From: Candidatus Izemoplasmatales bacterium
GTDB lineage: Bacteria; Bacillota_I; Bacilli_A; Izemoplasmatales; Hujiaoplasmataceae
DNA: 8,188 bases
NCBI GenBank assembly: GCA_028707415.1
Contig: JAQWBC010000033.1
Location: forward strand, 1 to 8,188
Direction: 5' to 3'
Below, in pieces: positions 6,609-8,188 of this stretch. The notes beneath the pieces are model-generated. The model worked only from the letters and a program-made list of their open reading frames with translations. It did no database searches and was not told the DNA's origin. The position numbers and the translations under genes were made by a program. Positions within the stretch are counted from its first letter, which is position 1. Every line of letters begins with the position of its first letter.

Positions 6609-7964
6609 TTACCTTAATTTCTTAATCAAATCATCATAGTGATGAATTTTATTGTATTCAGCATCCCAAAAACCCATTTTTTTCATAGAATCGAGATATT
6701 CTTTTGCATAGCCAAATGGAAGCCAGTCTTTCTCTTTTTGCGCAAACAATTTGGCTTTTTGGGCTTCAGATCGATAATCAGCAATGTCTTCTGTTCCGTT
6801 TTTTCGGAAAATATCGATAAACCAACGTTTCAACACAAACGGTTCTAATTCCAAATACCGATGTTGTAAGTTGTCCATGACACTATCATAACGATCAAAT
6901 CCGTCAGTGGCGATGGTAACGACGTTTTCATCGGCTCCCAAATGCAAGTATTTAGCCATTTTAATGGCACCAATGATATTACAAATTGTTGATACGCCAA
7001 ATAAATCACGCATTGCCAACGCTATCATTCTTTCAACGCCGTTTTCTACCAAAATATCAACGCCATCGTGAATAATTTTTAAACCCCGAACGGAATCGTC
7101 ATCTTTGATTAATACAATAAAATCGGTATTTAACACATTATGAATTAACGTACACATTTTGTCGCCGATACCTTCAATCCGGTGCTGCCCACGACCACCA
7201 TTCATTAAAGTTGAACATTCATAAGGTTCCAACGCGGCAACTTTCGCCTCTGGAAAATATGCTTTTATGGCATCTCCAGCCGCCAAAGTTCCAGCGCTTC
7301 CCGGAGCTGATGTAAAGCATGCGATTCGACCGTTGCCAATTCCTTTTACAGCTTCAATAGCACTTCCCCCAGTTACATGGCGATGGAAACGATAATTTGG
7401 AAGTAATTCAAATTGCGCCAAAGGTCGATAGGAAGGATTCTTTTTAAGTTCATACGTTCTTTGTAAAGTCAGGATTACATCGGATTCCGTTCCGGGAGTT
7501 AAATCCAGTTTCGCTCCATATTTTCTGATGCGTTCATAGCGTTCCTTGGACATGTTATCGGGCATAATGACAATGGCGTCATATTTCATTAAATTGCATA
7601 TATACGAAACACCGATACCAAAGTTACCCGTCGAAGGTCCTAATATTGTATGCTTTCCGGGAATGATATTGCCATCAATACAGCCTTCAATTAAAGTTGA
7701 GTATGCCGGACCCACTTTGTGTGATCCCGATGGAAAATACTTACCCAAAAGCACCACGATATTAGCATCGACGCCAGTAAGAGCTTTGGGTAAGACAATT
7801 TTGTTTACTTCGTTATTTTCGTTTTTCCAGGTAATATTGAAGAGATTGATAGGATCTAGTTCGTCGGCTTCTTTCGCAACCAAGGCATGAGCGCGAACCG
7901 ATTTATCGATTGTATCGGGGTGAAGCATTTCTTCGTATGTTGGACCAAATGGAATTTTGTTCAT
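6609..7964 (-). CDS. Fold-type II PLP-dependent enzyme (cysteine synthase/TrpB-like), substrate unknown
   Basis: This 451-residue enzyme belongs to the tryptophan synthase beta/cysteine synthase superfamily. The PLP lysine is probably Lys83 in SGSHKVGPAY. STGNFG (111-116) is the substrate-carboxylate loop, GSAGT (222-226) fits the Gly-rich phosphate-binding loop, and HRIEGIGDKM (261-270) echoes the H-x-I-x-GIG block of cysteine synthases. A C-terminal extension of about 90 residues (360-451), charged and rich in aromatic residues, goes beyond ordinary CysK and has no motif I recognise. It is not the YgeX/DAL type, because that enzyme's RFGLNAFK-like lysine motif is absent. The expected chemistry is beta-elimination or beta-replacement on an amino acid with a leaving group at C3. 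It is translationally coupled to the upstream threonine-synthase-like gene: the start ATG overlaps that gene's TGA (ATGA), with AGAGG at 7-nt spacing. Position in the operon suggests it acts on the amino acid released by YgeW/YgeY, but this is inference. Confidence 0.8.
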   Translation of the reverse strand: MNKIPFGPTYEEMLHPDTIDKSVRAHALVAKEADELDPINLFNITWKNENNEVNKIVLPKALTGVDANIVVLLGKYFPSGSHKVGPAYSTLIEGCIDGNIIPGKHTILGPSTGNFGIGVSYICNLMKYDAIVIMPDNMSKERYERIRKYGAKLDLTPGTESDVILTLQRTYELKKNPSYRPLAQFELLPNYRFHRHVTGGSAIEAVKGIGNGRIACFTSAPGSAGTLAAGDAIKAYFPEAKVAALEPYECSTLMNGGRGQHRIEGIGDKMCTLIHNVLNTDFIVLIKDDDSVRGLKIIHDGVDILVENGVERMIALAMRDLFGVSTICNIIGAIKMAKYLHLGADENVVTIATDGFDRYDSVMDNLQHRYLELEPFVLKRWFIDIFRKNGTEDIADYRSEAQKAKLFAQKEKDWLPFGYAKEYLDSMKKMGFWDAEYNKIHHYDDLIKKLR

Positions 7965-8188
7965 TTTGACACCTCTTTGTCTATTTTTTCCATATATTGG
8001 ATAAAATCATGTAAATTTGGTTTCATGATTTCTGGAGATCCTGCCGCTTTTACAGCGTTAGCTGGATCTTTAAGTCCGTTTCCGGTCATAATGATGACGA
8101 CCGAATCTGTTTTTTTTATAATGCCGGCTTGAAGAGCTTGTTTTACGCCAGCAACAGCTGTAGTTCCAGCCGGTTCACCAAAGATGCC
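7961..8188 (-). CDS. Threonine-synthase-like PLP enzyme, C-terminal fragment cut by the window edge
   Basis: Only the last 75 codons are in the window; the 5' part lies beyond 8188. The reading frame starts at the edge with GIFGEPAGTTAVAGVKQAL, continues through a conserved IMTGNGLKDP block, and ends KEVSK before TGA. GEPAG followed by TGNGLKD is the C-terminal signature of threonine synthase and close relatives (fold-type II PLP enzymes). Genuine ThrC would make threonine from O-phosphohomoserine. The setting, overlapping a second PLP gene and followed by ygeY and ygeW, makes a catabolic paralogue (lyase or beta-replacing enzyme) more likely than threonine biosynthesis. The TGA overlaps the next gene's ATG by ATGA, and its 3' end carries that gene's ribosome binding site. 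The catalytic lysine is outside the window, so activity cannot be judged. Confidence 0.82.
   Translation of the reverse strand, partial: GIFGEPAGTTAVAGVKQALQAGIIKKTDSVVIIMTGNGLKDPANAVKAAGSPEIMKPNLHDFIQYMEKIDKEVSK

Noticed and set aside
6609..7964. YgeX (2,3-diaminopropionate ammonia-lyase)
   Set aside because: The lysine motif is SGSHKVGPAY and the overall pattern is CysK/TrpB-like. The YgeX-type RFGLNAFK-like motif is absent.
7546..8132. Plus-strand open frames opposite the PLP enzyme genes
   Set aside because: They are antisense to well-supported conserved proteins and lack ribosome binding sites or recognisable domains.

Overview
The window is an AT-rich stretch (A+T clearly exceeds G+C) from what is probably a low-GC Gram-positive lineage (Bacillota, possibly a Mollicutes/Izemoplasmatales- or Erysipelotrichia-like bacterium). 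The support is AT-biased codons, strong AGGAGG-type ribosome binding sites, a Gram-positive-style lipoprotein and gene families typical of Firmicutes. TGA works as a stop (ends of the genes at 309 and 7961) and Trp is encoded by TGG, so the standard bacterial code applies and the mycoplasma code does not. The lineage assignment is inference.

Layout. Positions 1-308 hold no gene I can support, only an imperfect 21-bp direct repeat and a probable terminator. Positions 309-3512 (minus strand) form a three-gene operon read from high to low coordinates: a large secreted lipoprotein with a Cthe_2159-type beta-helical carbohydrate-binding domain, a VTC-type polyphosphate polymerase domain protein, and a DUF4956 membrane protein. 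Positions 3513-3864 form a divergent intergenic region with two inverted repeats and candidate promoters. Positions 3865-4353 (plus strand) carry a GuaD-like guanine deaminase. A bidirectional terminator separates it from a convergent, tightly coupled minus-strand operon at 4387-8188. In transcription order this operon holds the tail of a threonine-synthase-like PLP enzyme (cut by the window edge), a second fold-type II PLP enzyme, a YgeY-like M20 amidohydrolase and a short YgeW-like carbamoyltransferase. The start/stop overlaps (ATGA, TAATG) and the 12-nt gap point to coordinated translation.

How it fits together. YgeW and YgeY are hallmarks of the enterobacterial/clostridial ygeWXY-hyuA-ssnA region, which work published in 2023 linked to anaerobic purine/uric acid breakdown in gut bacteria. 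There YgeX (2,3-diaminopropionate ammonia-lyase) accompanies them. Here no YgeX is visible; two different fold-type II PLP enzymes sit in its place, and a guanine deaminase (guanine to xanthine) lies next door. My inference is that this is part of a variant purine or ureido-amino-acid catabolic pathway in which a carbamoyl group is recovered as carbamoyl phosphate and the remaining amino acid is handled by the PLP pair. The lipoprotein-VTC-DUF4956 operon is a separate cell-surface/polyphosphate-related module of unknown role that recurs in Firmicutes.
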